Assembly: GCF_001577835.2 (NCBI RefSeq) | Contig: NC_029518.1 | Span: 32,233,462-32,297,461, forward strand | Direction of reading: 5' to 3' | Source: Coturnix japonica | Taxonomy: Eukaryota; Chordata; Aves; Galliformes; Phasianidae | Length of the DNA: 64,000 nucleotides | In this document: piece by piece, positions 39,256-51,280 of the stretch | Numbering within the stretch: the stretch's first letter is position 1 | Layout: each line of letters starts with the position of its first letter | Notes under the pieces: model-generated | Database searches by the model: none | The model's input: only the letters and a program-made list of their open reading frames with translations | Told to the model about the DNA's origin: nothing | Made by a program: the position numbers and the translations under genes

Positions 39256-40341
39256 TTTATGCCATCCCTTGAAAGAACACATGCTGGCACTGGATCACAG
39301 TCCAAGCACATTTCTGGGTAGCTGAATTATGGAGAGTTTGAAACTTGACCTCTTCTAGCTTACATGACCATTGGATTCAATCTGATCCAGTAAGGTATGA
39401 GATTTGGTTAAATCTTATCCTGAGGAAGAAGCAGCCATAGTTTTTCTCAGTCTTCCCAATTCCCCCCAGTTTCATTTTCTAATCAAGTTACTGTTCTTGC
39501 TGCTACCTTCTCTTCATAGCGTAATTCTGCTTTACCTGACTGCCTGTTCTCATGAAGTTAGTGGGAATTTAATCTCTGAGTATGGTTCAGTATTCAGTAT
39601 TCAGAGGTAGGCAGATGTACAGAATGTGTATTCACTCACTGTGCCCAAAGTGCATGGAAACAGTTCTAATTAATGAAGCCTTTAATACAGCAGAAAGCTG
39701 TAGCCTGCCACAGCTCCATTTCCATCCATTTGAGCATACGTCTGTGCTGTGCTCTTTTAATCTCCCAGTTAGGAGGACAAGAAGAAGTAGCGTTATGATG
39801 AGAAATACTAAATAAGCTACATTAATGAGAGGAATGGAAATGACAGGCAAATAAAATAATAGTGTAACTCTCTTCAGTGACCTCTCTTTGAAGGGAGAAG
39901 GTGAAATATAATTTCTTTGCTGTTGCAATTTTATTTCATATAAGTAGCCATCACCATGATAGACTTCTGCATATTACTTGGCACATCGTTTTTCAGAGTA
40001 ATAGAATAAGTGATCAGATTGAGCGAGTAAGTTTGTCAAAAAGTACAGATTACTGTTAGCAAGTACAGATAACATTTCTTGAGTTCCCGCTGGAAAAAAA
40101 ATTGTGTAGAGACTGGAAAGGGTAAATTTACAGAACTTCTAATAAAATGTCTTTTGGGCTGAGAGTCAGGTGATTTTTGTGAGATATAAGGACACCTGCA
40201 TTTGGAATGGTTTAAGGATGTTTTTTGCATCCCCGCAGAATAGCAATGTGGACCTTGGAGAAAGAAGATAGTGGGGAAAGCCAGATTTTAACTGATAGTT
40301 TGATCTGAACTACTGTTTTAGGGTCATTCTTTGTTCTTGCT

Positions 40342-40376
40342 TAAAAAAAAAAAGAAGAAAAAAAGAAAAGAAAAAG
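40342..40376. repeat. purine-rich A/G tract
   Basis: A run of A with scattered G for about 35 bases. A similar tract lies at 40998-41026. Simple repeats with no gene context. Confidence 0.85.
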
Positions 40377-41929
40377 TCTGCGAAATTACACTAATTGTGG
40401 CTGAAGATTTGCTGGAGGAGCTGAGCTCTGTTGTTTCTGCTGGTTTTGTGAGAAAAGTAGCTGACATTATGAGAGCTGCTCTCAGTGCTTCTGCATGACA
40501 AAGGTTTGCAGCAGGAATTCAAAACACTGAATGTTACCTTGAATGTTGCTCCTATGTGCTGTGATCAGAAATTATCCCTTCTTCCGGAAGCTACCAGCAA
40601 AGTTATACAGAGCTATTGGGAACCAGGCTTTGCTGTTCTGTGGCTATATTTGTATTTGCTTGTTGAGGCAGGGACAAATAATTCCACTTACGGATTTAAT
40701 CTCAAACTAAATTGCACAATATTGGCTGAGATGAACAGTAAGAGATGATCTTCACCCCCTTTGTTTCTTATGCTTTTAAGCATCAAATGGAATTCCAAGG
40801 ATGTGGTGTTGCTTTTTTTTCCCAGCAGACAGAGATTACTTCCAAGTCTCTACCGTAGATAGGTCTCTGATGTAGCACTAAAAGGTTTCTAAAATTACTT
40901 AATAAAATCAATGATGTGGTTTTTTGCTGTTGTCTTTATGGTCAAAACTAATCAATGTGTCAGGGAAGTTAATATCTTAAATTCTTCTGTTTTCTGACAA
41001 AAAGAAAAGAGAAAAAAAGAAAAAAGCAAACAGCCTTCTGAAAAGCTGCCTTTCCTTCTGTACAGTAAATATCTTCAATGTTTCTTCTGTCAGTAATCTT
41101 GAGAGCATTGTTGCACTTCAACACAGGGTACAAATACTGATAAGTAAATTAGAAGAAAAAAAAGTCTCCTAACCTTTGCCCTTCCTTCTTCTTGTTTCCT
41201 GATGACATTTTGATCTAGACGCAATCAAAACATAAAGAAGGGGACACATGATTCAGGGAGGATGTGGGATCAGTGGGAACGTATCACAGTGCTAGGGCAA
41301 AGGGTTCGTGTCCTACCACCTAGATTTTACTTGAACTGTCATAAGGTCTTGAAGAGCTATTCACAGAAATGGGTAAGAAGACTGAGATATTATGTTATGA
41401 GAAAGTTTTTAAAAGAATCAGGCCTCTAAACACTGCACTGGCAATATTTATGAGCATAATTAGATGGCTTTTGGGTTATTATGGGGCTTCTTATTACCTC
41501 ACAGTGAAGCCTATTTACCCAGCTGTGGTTGTGCAGCTGATCAGAAGCAGCTGTTATGAAAGGCAGAGCCTGGCTGCTAAGGCCAACTGTGCTGGAAGGG
41601 CTCCAGAGCATACAAAGAGCTGCAACAGGTAAGAGTCTGAATGTGGTGAGTGCGTAGGATTTCTCCTGTGCAAGTGGTAGAAGAGGGAATGTATTGTTCC
41701 ATGAAGATTCCTGTGTTTGATTTCCTGTTTTTCAGTCAGGATATCTAGAAGAAAGTTCAGATGGGGTTTCTCAGCTCCTCTGTGCCTGGAAGTTGGTAAA
41801 GCAACAGTAGCAGGCATTAGGGGTTCTTCTCATGTAAAGAAATGAGTAATCCTCTGACTTTCCCAAAGCTCGTTCTGAACTTTACTTTTAAGCTACATCT
41901 ACCTGGGTAGGAAAGGTATGTGTTGGAAA

Positions 41930-41951
41930 AAATAATAATAATAATAATAAA
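41930..41951. repeat. (AAT)n microsatellite
   Basis: About seven AAT units in AT-rich spacer. Confidence 0.9.
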
Positions 41952-44719
41952 TCCTCTCTTGGCTTTGCTTATAAGAGACTGTTCTGGATGACTGTTGGTA
42001 CTGATAACTGGATATGCAAATATATGAGGTAATAGGTGAATGAAAACCACTTGGGTGTCTGTGTCTGAAAGATTTACAAAAAGCATTTGTTCTCTGATGG
42101 ATAAAATTGAAGATATTCCCTCTGGTAAGGAAATGAAATATGCTTTTAGCTACCTGCAGTGCTTTTGGCCTTAACCAATAAAGGGCTTCTCTGTCTTATG
42201 GCCTAAGTATTTTGAACTGGTTAAATATCTTCTGACATAGCATGTTGCTACTGCTGTTATTGGACAGTTTTCAGGTGATGGAATGGTCTTATTCAGGAAA
42301 GGAATCCTCAATTTAATTAATTAAATGCTTTAGTAGGAAAATAAACACTTGGGTTTTTTTAATTTATTTTTTATTTTTTTAAACTTGTCAGGTATCCCTG
42401 ACTAATCATTCTTTTTGTGTTGTTTTATTCTGTGTTGCATAGTGGCTATGGTGCTGTTATACTTGGCACTATACAACTATAAGCTAAAGAAAAGGGCTAC
42501 TGTAGAGAGAGTTCGCTGTAGGGGATCAATCTTTGTGTAGCTGCCTGTGAAAATTGACTTTCTTTTTTCAGTAACTAAATAGTATTTTTCATCTCCTGAA
42601 TATTTATTTAGTAATGCTTCATCCAAACTCTCTGACAGCTATTTGGCTGGATCAGTAGCTTACAAACGCTTCCTGTTTGAGCCCTACCTCTTAACATATG
42701 CTTTCAGAGTGTGATGCTTCTACAGTGTATAATTACATAGTAACAGAGCTGGTGCTGTCTTCGGCAGTTACAGTTCTACCTCTACCTGTTCCCTCCTTGT
42801 AAAGCATGTTACTATCGTGATTTTTAAATGCGTGCATCTCTTAACTCAGTCTTCAGAGTTTATTCATTCAGTGTTGATTCAAAGTGACAGCTGTGCTGTC
42901 AGTCTGTTCAGCAGTTTCCCCCATTTGGTGTACTAAATAATCCCTCCCTCACACACAGCCTTAAAGTACTGTTTAGCCCCTTTTGCTGTGCAGGTCTGCT
43001 GCACCTGGATCAAAGGAGAAAGGAATACTCTGTTATTAGGAGCACACGGTGTTTCAGTAGTAAAAATCCTCAGGAAAGGGAAGTGAACAGCTGTAGGGAA
43101 GTAAAGTAGTAGTAGTGAATTTGGGCAGGCCATGTTCGTAGTTGTCAGAGAATTGTATGGAGTGTTCTCCCTCTGCGCTGTGTAGTGTAACTAGTAATGG
43201 GCACGGCTTTTGTGTCACTACTGTTTGGCTATCTTCATTATGATTAGTGTTGAATTTCAATATTTGTCCTTGCTGACTGCCAGGTCGCTGAGCTTGACAG
43301 GTTGTTGCCAGAATTTGAGTCTGCTGACATAAGCTTTGCATGTGTCAGCAAAGAGTCAACAAATAATTTTCTTGTGGCAGAGCAGATCCTGCTTTGTTTA
43401 TGTAAAGTAGGAGATTAGGAAAGGCTGCCTTTTGAGAGAAGGGGGGCAGCTATATCTGATATTTATCTGATGAATCTTTCAAAGAGCTGATTGTGCCAAA
43501 AATACAGCACAAAAATATCCCTCAGGCAAGGTGTACCTTAGGTTGAAATATCAATACATGCCTTATGTTTGTGCAAATAGTAAGGTAGTTATTTCTGTAA
43601 AAATAGCAAGTCAGCAGTTGATGCTTATTGAGCTGTTCTATTTTAGGATGGTAGGGATCTACTTTAGAGTTCCCTGTATTACTCAGTTTGGAAGAGTGCA
43701 AAATTAGCACTGTGTTGAAATATGTGATACGCTTGTACAAAATATAAATTATTTGCCCCAACTCTCACTCTTTAAATGTTTAATTTCAAAGGACTTTCTG
43801 GAGTAGCTGCTGGGAATCAGAAGAGGAGAAAAATTTTCTTCTTCCAGTAGAAATTACTCTTTAGAACTATTTAGGTAACATAAAATAGAGGCAGCTGAAA
43901 TTTGAGATTTCTGCATCAGTGAACCTGTGGCTTTCTTCAGGAGAACTGCCATGTCAGGATTTAATTCCTGCTAAGTATTTTTAGTAACTGTAAAGGCTGT
44001 GATTTGTTTTGTTGAATTGCTGGCTGCTTTACAATTGAAGTATAAAGACAGTTTTCCTTTCTGAGAGCTGGGCTATCCCTAGAATTGTTCAGGGGTAAAT
44101 GGAATAGCACTTGCCTAGGGAATATTGCTACAGTCCCCCTTAGCATGATCAACAATAGAAGGATTCATTTGTTCAGTATCCCTTTTGATGTTCCTCTGAA
44201 TTTGAAAGTTCAATCTTCTGTGAAGTAAGAGCAACTCTCATATGTAAAGCAATACCGTGGTGAGATTTAAGCTTTATGTACATCCTTTGATGTCCTGTGA
44301 AGGCAAAAAGATCGAGTTCTTGTGTGTGTTTTTCAATGGAAATAAATTATCATGTCTACTTGACCTCTTGGAGAATTCTTAAGAACTTCACAAGCACAGG
44401 ACAGGAAATAATCTTTAAGCCTTTATTTCATCTGTTTCTCCTTCTGCTTCACAGAATTGCCATGGCTTTCTTTGCACGTGGTATAGCAATCACAGCAGTA
44501 TCATGCATTTCTAGGGGAATGCTTTCAAAGAAGAAAATTAATCTAACTCTCACACAAACTAGAGAAAATTAAAATAATTCTAATCTGGGTTCTTCTAATA
44601 CTTCATATTTTTTAATATGGGAAATATTAACACATTATGTTTGTTTAAACCTAGCGCTTTATAAGTAAGTAACGATGAAATAAAAGCTAGAAGTTATTTT
44701 TGTCTTCAGAGTGGTTGAA

Positions 44720-44749
44720 ATTTATTTATTTATTTGTGTGTGTGTGTGG
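44720..44749. repeat. compound (ATTT)n(GT)n microsatellite
   Basis: Four ATTT units run straight into about seven GT units. Ordinary compound simple repeat. Confidence 0.85.
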
Positions 44750-45021
44750 AGTTCTGGAATACCTGGCCATGATCCTCTGGTTTTTGAGACTGACTTAAGG
44801 AATTTTTCTCTTACTTTTTTGTGGAAGTTGTGAGGAGGGGAAGCAAAAAAGAACTTGCATACAAGTAGATGCTTACAGTAACATTTGTAATAATGGCGGG
44901 AGCTATCAGTAAATATATTGTCTTTTGGTCTTCAAGATGTTGCTTTGAGGATTACCATGGAGATGGGTGACAGAATAAGTCATTTCATATAAAACAGGAA
45001 TCTAATCTTCAAATCCCTAGT

Positions 45022-45117
45022 CTAGTGGTTGGCAACACTGCTCATGTTGAAGGGAGGTTGGAACTAGGCCATTTTTAAGGTCCCTTCCAACCAAAATCAT
45101 TCTATGGTTCTGTGGAA
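45022..45117 (+). mobile_element. CR1 LINE 3' fragment
   Basis: CTAGTGGTTGGCAACACTGC, GGAGGTTGGAACTAGGCC, AAGGTCCCTTCCAACC and the terminal CATTCTATGGTTCTGTGG fit the 3' end of a CR1 subfamily on the plus strand. It is 5' truncated with no coding part. Confidence 0.85.
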
Positions 45118-48100
45118 TACAATCAGTACTTTTTTTGTGAAGTAGTTATTTTGGGATGTTTGCTTATATGCTAGAGCACAACTCCCAGTTGCACGACAAA
45201 AGCACACCCAGTAAGCCTTCTCTGAAAAGTTCTTTATTTTCTAAAGGTAAACTTTTTTTTGTTGTTGTAAGTGAGTGAAGGGAAAAAAGGATAAAATTCT
45301 AGGAGACAAATGTGAGCAATTAAATAACGCAAAATGTTGGTTCGTTAGTCTTCCCAGCAACTTCTGATTGCATTGATTGTTTTTAAACTGCTTTATGTAC
45401 GTCATAACATATCTTTGATTACATATCAGTATGTGCACTGATGATGTTTTTTTAAATCTCTGTTAGTCCAGTGAACAATTATGACATTAATTACTCATTT
45501 TTTCCTTAGTGCTTTTTGCATAAATGCAGAGGCGTATTAAAATTGAAGGAAATCCAATTGAACTTGGCAGGCGTTTGCTGGTTTAAATTTGTTCGAAGTA
45601 AACAATTGCAAAGAGAAATCAAAAGTAGTTTTCAGTAATGTTGTCTTTTCTCTATTTCTCTAAAGTTAGCATAAAAAGACTTTGGGTTGGCAATAACAGT
45701 TCCATGTGAGAGTTGGTTTGATTTTGATATTTTTGAAGATTGTTTCCAAGAGACCTGGATCAAACTTTTTGAAGGTGATACTGAGTTAAAGATTAATAGC
45801 AAAGCAGAGAGAAATACAGGGTGCTAGTGAGAGGGAAATGTAAATTATAGTGTCTTGCAGGCTTGCATTACTAGCTTTTAGAGGTTAATTTGTAGCAAAT
45901 AATTGTATGAAGTGTTGATTTTAATGAAGTACTTTGTTTGCTTTCAAGTTTTAAGCCTTTGCTCTTTCCACCTCTGCAGAATGCCTTTAAAAGTTAAAAT
46001 CTGAATTGGTAGAAAAAGTGCTAAAAACAGTCCTTGGCTCCAGGATCAATATGATTCACCATTATAACACTGATTTCTTTTTTAGAGCAAGATAATGCAA
46101 AATATCAAGTTTTGGGGTGTTTAGACAGTCTCTAATGATGTTCAAGCCAGTAGTGCAGAACTATGCCTGTTGACCTTTTGAAGATTTGAGAACTGACTGC
46201 TTTCAGCATGTTCTTGCTGGAGGAATGGCCTAGAAATACTTACATGATATAGCACTGAAATGAAGTGGCCTGAATTCCCTTTGTGTAATGTTAACTTTCT
46301 ACAAGCTTGATGCCCAACCTATCGCTACTCTAATTAATGAAAAGAGGTGTATGTACAGTTAGCCAGAACAGATGACTCCACCAAAATAGGACAGATGGAA
46401 AGTGGTAGATGAGAGAAATACTTAGCTTCTCTGCATCTTTCATGTGCTCTTAAAATGAATCGTTAGATGTGAAAATTCCCTTCCTCAGGTTTTGCAGGGT
46501 GTGGTGCTAATAATCCTGACCCACTAAGTTATAAGGTCACTGTGTCTATTGCCTCTCTTTCCTACACCACGTAAAATATATTTATGGATACCGTGGATAC
46601 CTTTAGTAACAAGTTTCACTAAAGTCAGGAATGCCAGTTTGTGAATTTGATCTTAGCTAAAAGATGATAATAAAGAAATAACAAGGGACAAGTATAATTT
46701 CTGTGGTCAATCCCACGTAGAATGAAAGAGGCATACAAAGAATTTTATTCAGGAGCTGAAGCATGAAGGCTGTAGTAATTGTATGGTGGCTTTTACTGAA
46801 CAATTTCTGCTAAGATGATGTTCAGCATGTGAACTAATAAGCTAAATTTAGTCCTCTATAATAAATAAAGAGCCCAAGGTGGGTGGGGAGAGGGTGGTGG
46901 TGAAATCTTAGTATAAGCTCAGTGTACTGTTAGGTTCTGTTCCAAAGTTTTGTTGACTAAAAGGCCTTGTATTTAGGTGGAACCCAATTAAGTAAATTAA
47001 TAAATGTATATACGTTTCTAGCTAGTTCTGATTATGTGTAGAGAAAATACAAGGAAATCCCCATCAGCAAATCTTTTAATATTAGAACCTAGCCAAAACT
47101 TTTGAATAGCAAAGTCTATCCTGATATGTTTTGACTGTGCAAGAAAGTAACTCAGGACTCAAATTCCAAATGGTCTGAAAATCCAAAATGGAGAAAATAG
47201 ATTTGGAAAACTACTTCTAAAAATCTATTCATTGGCCTAATATGCAAAACTATTTCTGCCTGTAATTAACTTATCAGCCTTTGCAGTTTCTGTCCACCTA
47301 TGGAAGTGTTTTTTTCCCATTCACTTCACGTATTTTGTTTCTTTCTATCTCTTCAGCATTATCTTTTCTGCAGCCATTTATCTGTGATACTGTCTGTGGG
47401 CTCATCTGCCTCTATTTTGCCCATACTTCAGTTTCTTTTACTGATTCATACGTAGAGCCATAAAATGTGCTGACATTTCAATATATAGTCTTCTCCTTTA
47501 TTTAATAGCTTTTTTTCTTGGCTTTAAATCCTGAAGTACCTACTCCTAGATAAAAGTCAGGAGATGGCAGGTATGTATAAATGCTTCTGCAAAGAAATGA
47601 GTACATTGGTTCCCAGGCCCCATGCCTGAAGTGATAAATTAAGATTGCCGACTTTCTTCCTATATGCAGCAATGTACCCTGGGTTTCAACAATGCTAGAT
47701 AGAAGTGAAAATTGAAACCATAAAAAGAAAACTAGTATCTTTAACTTTTTAAAGTTGTCTTGGAATTGGGAGGGGACACACATGAAGATTGTGCTAATAT
47801 TGCTTGCAATTCTAGGAGGAAATTTTCTTCTTCCTCAGTTCTCTTTATTTTCTTTCCTTAATTCTTTCTTTCCTATCACTTGTGTTTTCTGTTTTGTGAG
47901 ATTGGAAACGTGAGATGACGTACTCCACCAAGTACTTTAGAATGTCTTGTCTGTAACTGGTTGAAGATTTTTTTTATTTTTTATTTTTTCTTCTTATCCC
48001 AGACAGTGCAGGCATATAGAAAGTTACCCTCCTGTCTTCCTTGTTCTTGGATTTGGATATTTTATCCATATGGCTAACTTGATGGTATATCTGAAAAAGG

Positions 48101-48739
48101 TATCTCAGTGGACAAGTGACTCCAGGATTACTCAGCAGCATAAATCAATATCTGTCCTCCTTCAGATCCATCTGCAATCTGTCTCTCTGCCTACACTGCA
48201 TCTCTCACTCTCTTCTTATTCTGTTACAGTGTCTACTGACTTGGATTTTCAGTGCATGTCCTTTTGTTAAGACCAGAGAGTTCTGGTATTTCTTTCCTAT
48301 TTAAACTCCCCCAGGCTTGAGTTGACCTTTCCAAGAGGAAAGTCCTTCTTTGTTCTTCATACAGATTTTTTTCTCTTCATCTCTTGTGGCATCTTTATAT
48401 AAAATGCACAGTTTCCTTCTTCCAAAAAGACAGCAGTTCAAAATGTAGAATCTGGCCTCCAGCTTGGTCTGTAACAGTACAAAACAAAAGCGTAGGGAAA
48501 TACCTGTTCGTGGCACCCTTTCACCACCTCGCTGAAGACTTCAGAAAAATTCAGTCTAGGACCAACACCTTTTGTGGAAATTAGCCCAACAGTTTTAACA
48601 GAGTTCTCCACAACTTCAGCAGTGTTTAAAGAAGTATTAGCCCACTTTAACTCAGCCTTCTGTATGTTTGTTCATTCAGCCATACGTATTATGCTTAGTG
48701 CTACATATTTTACCTTGGGAAGTCCTTAATATATAAAAC

Positions 48740-48825
48740 TATAAAAATATATCAAAAATATTATATATATATATATATATATATAAATATAAAAAAATAT
48801 ATTAAAATATATTTAATAAAAACAG
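48740..48825. repeat. AT-rich low-complexity block with a (TA)n core
   Basis: A core of about 13 TA units (48761-48786) sits in 85 bases made almost only of A and T. It would melt easily and could extrude a cruciform. Confidence 0.85.
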
Positions 48826-49091
48826 GTTTGGTTCTGAGTTGATGGAAACAAAAACAAACAAGAACTGTGTTTGCAAGACATTGTGCATGTATGCTTCAAG
48901 AGCCCAGAACTTCTCAACATCGCAATGTTTGCCATACAACCAGTAGGAGGAATATCTGCCTAAATTTGGAAATGAGATAAAATAATATGCTTAGCACAAA
49001 TACCCTAAGTGTATAGCTCTTGCCATTGCCTGTAATTTTTCAGTAATGGATGTGTTATCTTCACAAACTGTTCTAGTTCAGCTTATTTCAA

Positions 49092-49109
49092 CCCCCCCCT
49101 CCCCCCGGG
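49092..49109. repeat. short C-rich tract
   Basis: Eight C, one T, six C, then three G. Isolated in AT-rich spacer. Confidence 0.85.
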
Positions 49110-50271
49110 TTTTATAAATTAGTGGGAAGGAGTCGCACATCTTTAACACATCTTCAATATGATAGTCTGAAAATAATTCTAAGTAGAATATTCACAGTAA
49201 CAAAAATGAATAAAGAAGCTGTTATCTTACACCTTGTTACTTTTGTTCTGGTATCACAAGATGTGATAGCGCTGTCTGTCAAGGAGGGCTAAGAAAAAGT
49301 TGAAGAAGCAGTCTTATCCCAAAGACTTTCCTTACCAGGACTACAGGTCAATTTCTCAGGCAACTTCACATGAAGCAATTGTGTCTCTGCTTTTGCATCA
49401 ACTGGAATGGGAGAGAAGGAATGGTAACCAGTTTAGGCCTTAAGACTATGTCTGTGTTAGGAAACATATCAGGGCTGGAAGATACTGATTCATTAGACAG
49501 TGCTGAAACATACTCAGTGAGTTTCCAGGAAGGGTTTTGATGTGTGGTAATCACTGCCCTCTGGTAATGCCTTGAGATGGCCAGTGTGGGCTGGTAGTAT
49601 CTACTTCCAGTAAGAAGTAGGGAAGAAGCCTTGTTTGCAGGGAACATGAGATAGACAGATGGATCAAAACTGTTGTGCCATGCTTTTTCACACAGTAAAA
49701 GATGGAGAGTGGACTCTTATTTTCCCTAGAAATGCAGTTTCACAACTCAATAAGATAAGAGTGCAGTTACAGAACTGAGCTCTAAAAGGGTGTGACTGTG
49801 ATGGAGACTTGGATTGTTGAAGTTAGTTCACTAATCGTACAATAAGGTTTTTATTGAACACTAATTCTTGAAAAGCTATCATTATTCCCTCCAGAAGTAA
49901 TGTTTTCCTGACAGCCTACAAAAAAATCAGGTCCACATAGCTCTTGGAGTGTGTGAAAGCCTTGTATTTTTTTATGTCTTAAAATAAAAAGAAAATGTGA
50001 TTATTAGTTTCAGAAGTAATATATTTTCTGTTTGAAACTGGTCATGTTTTCCTGTATTCATTTGGATCTTTGACAAGCTCTTCTTTCTGGTTTCTCACTC
50101 TTATGGAAAACATACTTATGTGATCCTAGAAACACCTGACCAGGTGCTTTTGAAAGACAGATATCCTCAGACATAGATGTATGTATGTATGAGTGCTAAA
50201 GATTTAATTTCTGTCCTTTAGTATACTTTAATGTTTCTTTAGTGGAAATGCAAAGATACAGCCTGAAACAG

Positions 50272-50841
50272 TGATTGAACACCTGGTGGGAAGGCAGGGC
50301 CAGCCCAGGTGAGCTCAGGTGCATGCAATTTACCTGAGTGACCGGAAGGTGTGGAACCAGGATCCACCCCTTCCCAGACCTCATTTAAGGGTCAGCAAGG
50401 GGGAGGTGAAGGTTTCTCTTGCTGGAGATCTCTGCCTACCTGAGGCCTTCTAAAGGTAAGCAGCTCTTTTCCTTTTTTTCTGCATATGTGGCTGCTGCGT
50501 TTGGGCTTGTACTCATTTAATGTAGCCAAAGAATTTGCCACCCTGTTATTATTGTGCTATTGTAGTGTTACACCAAGTAACTGCAATTTTGGAATACTTT
50601 GCCATGAAGAAAGGAGGCTGGAAATTGTGGAAGTACTGAGTCTATCTGAGCTCTTTAGGCATCTTGTTGTAAAAAGTCTGGAATTTGTGGTTGTCCTGAG
50701 AATGGCTTCTGGGTTTTTCTGAACTGTCGGTAGGTTTGTCTTGTATTGGGTGGTGGTATTTTGAATGTTCCTGTTCTCCTGCCTGTCTGGGCAGCCCAGG
50801 GAGTTGGCTGGTTTGGCAGAGGTCCCCATCTTAAATAACAC
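50272..50841 (+). mobile_element. possible solo LTR of an old endogenous retrovirus
   Basis: A GC-richer block starting at a TG (50272-50273) stands out from the AT-rich flank. It contains a TATA-like CATTTAAGG at 50382-50390, then about 65 bases later a splice-donor-like AAAG|GTAAGC at 50455/50456. It closes with a CTGGGCAGCCCAGGGAG stretch and ends near a CA at 50840-50841. That order suits an avian LTR. No internal retroviral genes flank it, so if real it is a solo LTR. The length of about 570 bases is plausible. No target-site duplication was made out, and the family is not identified. The element is a fossil with no open protein. Confidence 0.4.
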
Positions 50842-51251
50842 TGGTAATTAATTTGAAGTAGTGTATGTTAGATACAGTGTGAGTACCTGAATGCACTTCT
50901 AGGTGATTTAGTTCAATTTAAATGAAGCTAAGATGTAAGACAACAAATAATAGAGTTCCAGGCTTTTCATCTTCATCTAAAGTGGGTCAAAACAATTTTG
51001 GAAGCTATTTATGCATTTATTTATTGTACACTGGCTGAGCTGCTGATGCAGCTGTAATGGTAGACTTGACTATTTCCCCAACCTAATCCTAGCCTGATAG
51101 TTTTGGCTATTATCTGTATACTCATTTATAAAGAATAATGAAATCTTTGAATTGGGTGAATAGCATGTTGATGTCTAAGTTTTCAAAGGCAGTATCTATG
51201 GAAATACAATTGAAAACAAGCAGTATGGGTTTTTTTGGTTTTACTTTTAAG

Positions 51252-51280
51252 GGTGTGTGTGTGTGTATATATATATATAT
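51252..51280. repeat. compound (GT)n(AT)n microsatellite
   Basis: About seven GT units followed by about seven AT units, then T-rich sequence. Ordinary compound simple repeat. Confidence 0.85.

Larger units (their letters stand above)
39256..45021. other. AT-rich spacer with simple repeats only
   Basis: Contains two purine-rich tracts and an (AAT)n run. No exon, RNA gene or recognisable transposon was found. Confidence 0.6.
45118..50271. other. AT-rich spacer, no gene seen
   Basis: Holds the (TA)n block at 48.75 kb and the C-rich tract at 49.09 kb. Open frames are short and without recognisable motifs. Confidence 0.6.
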
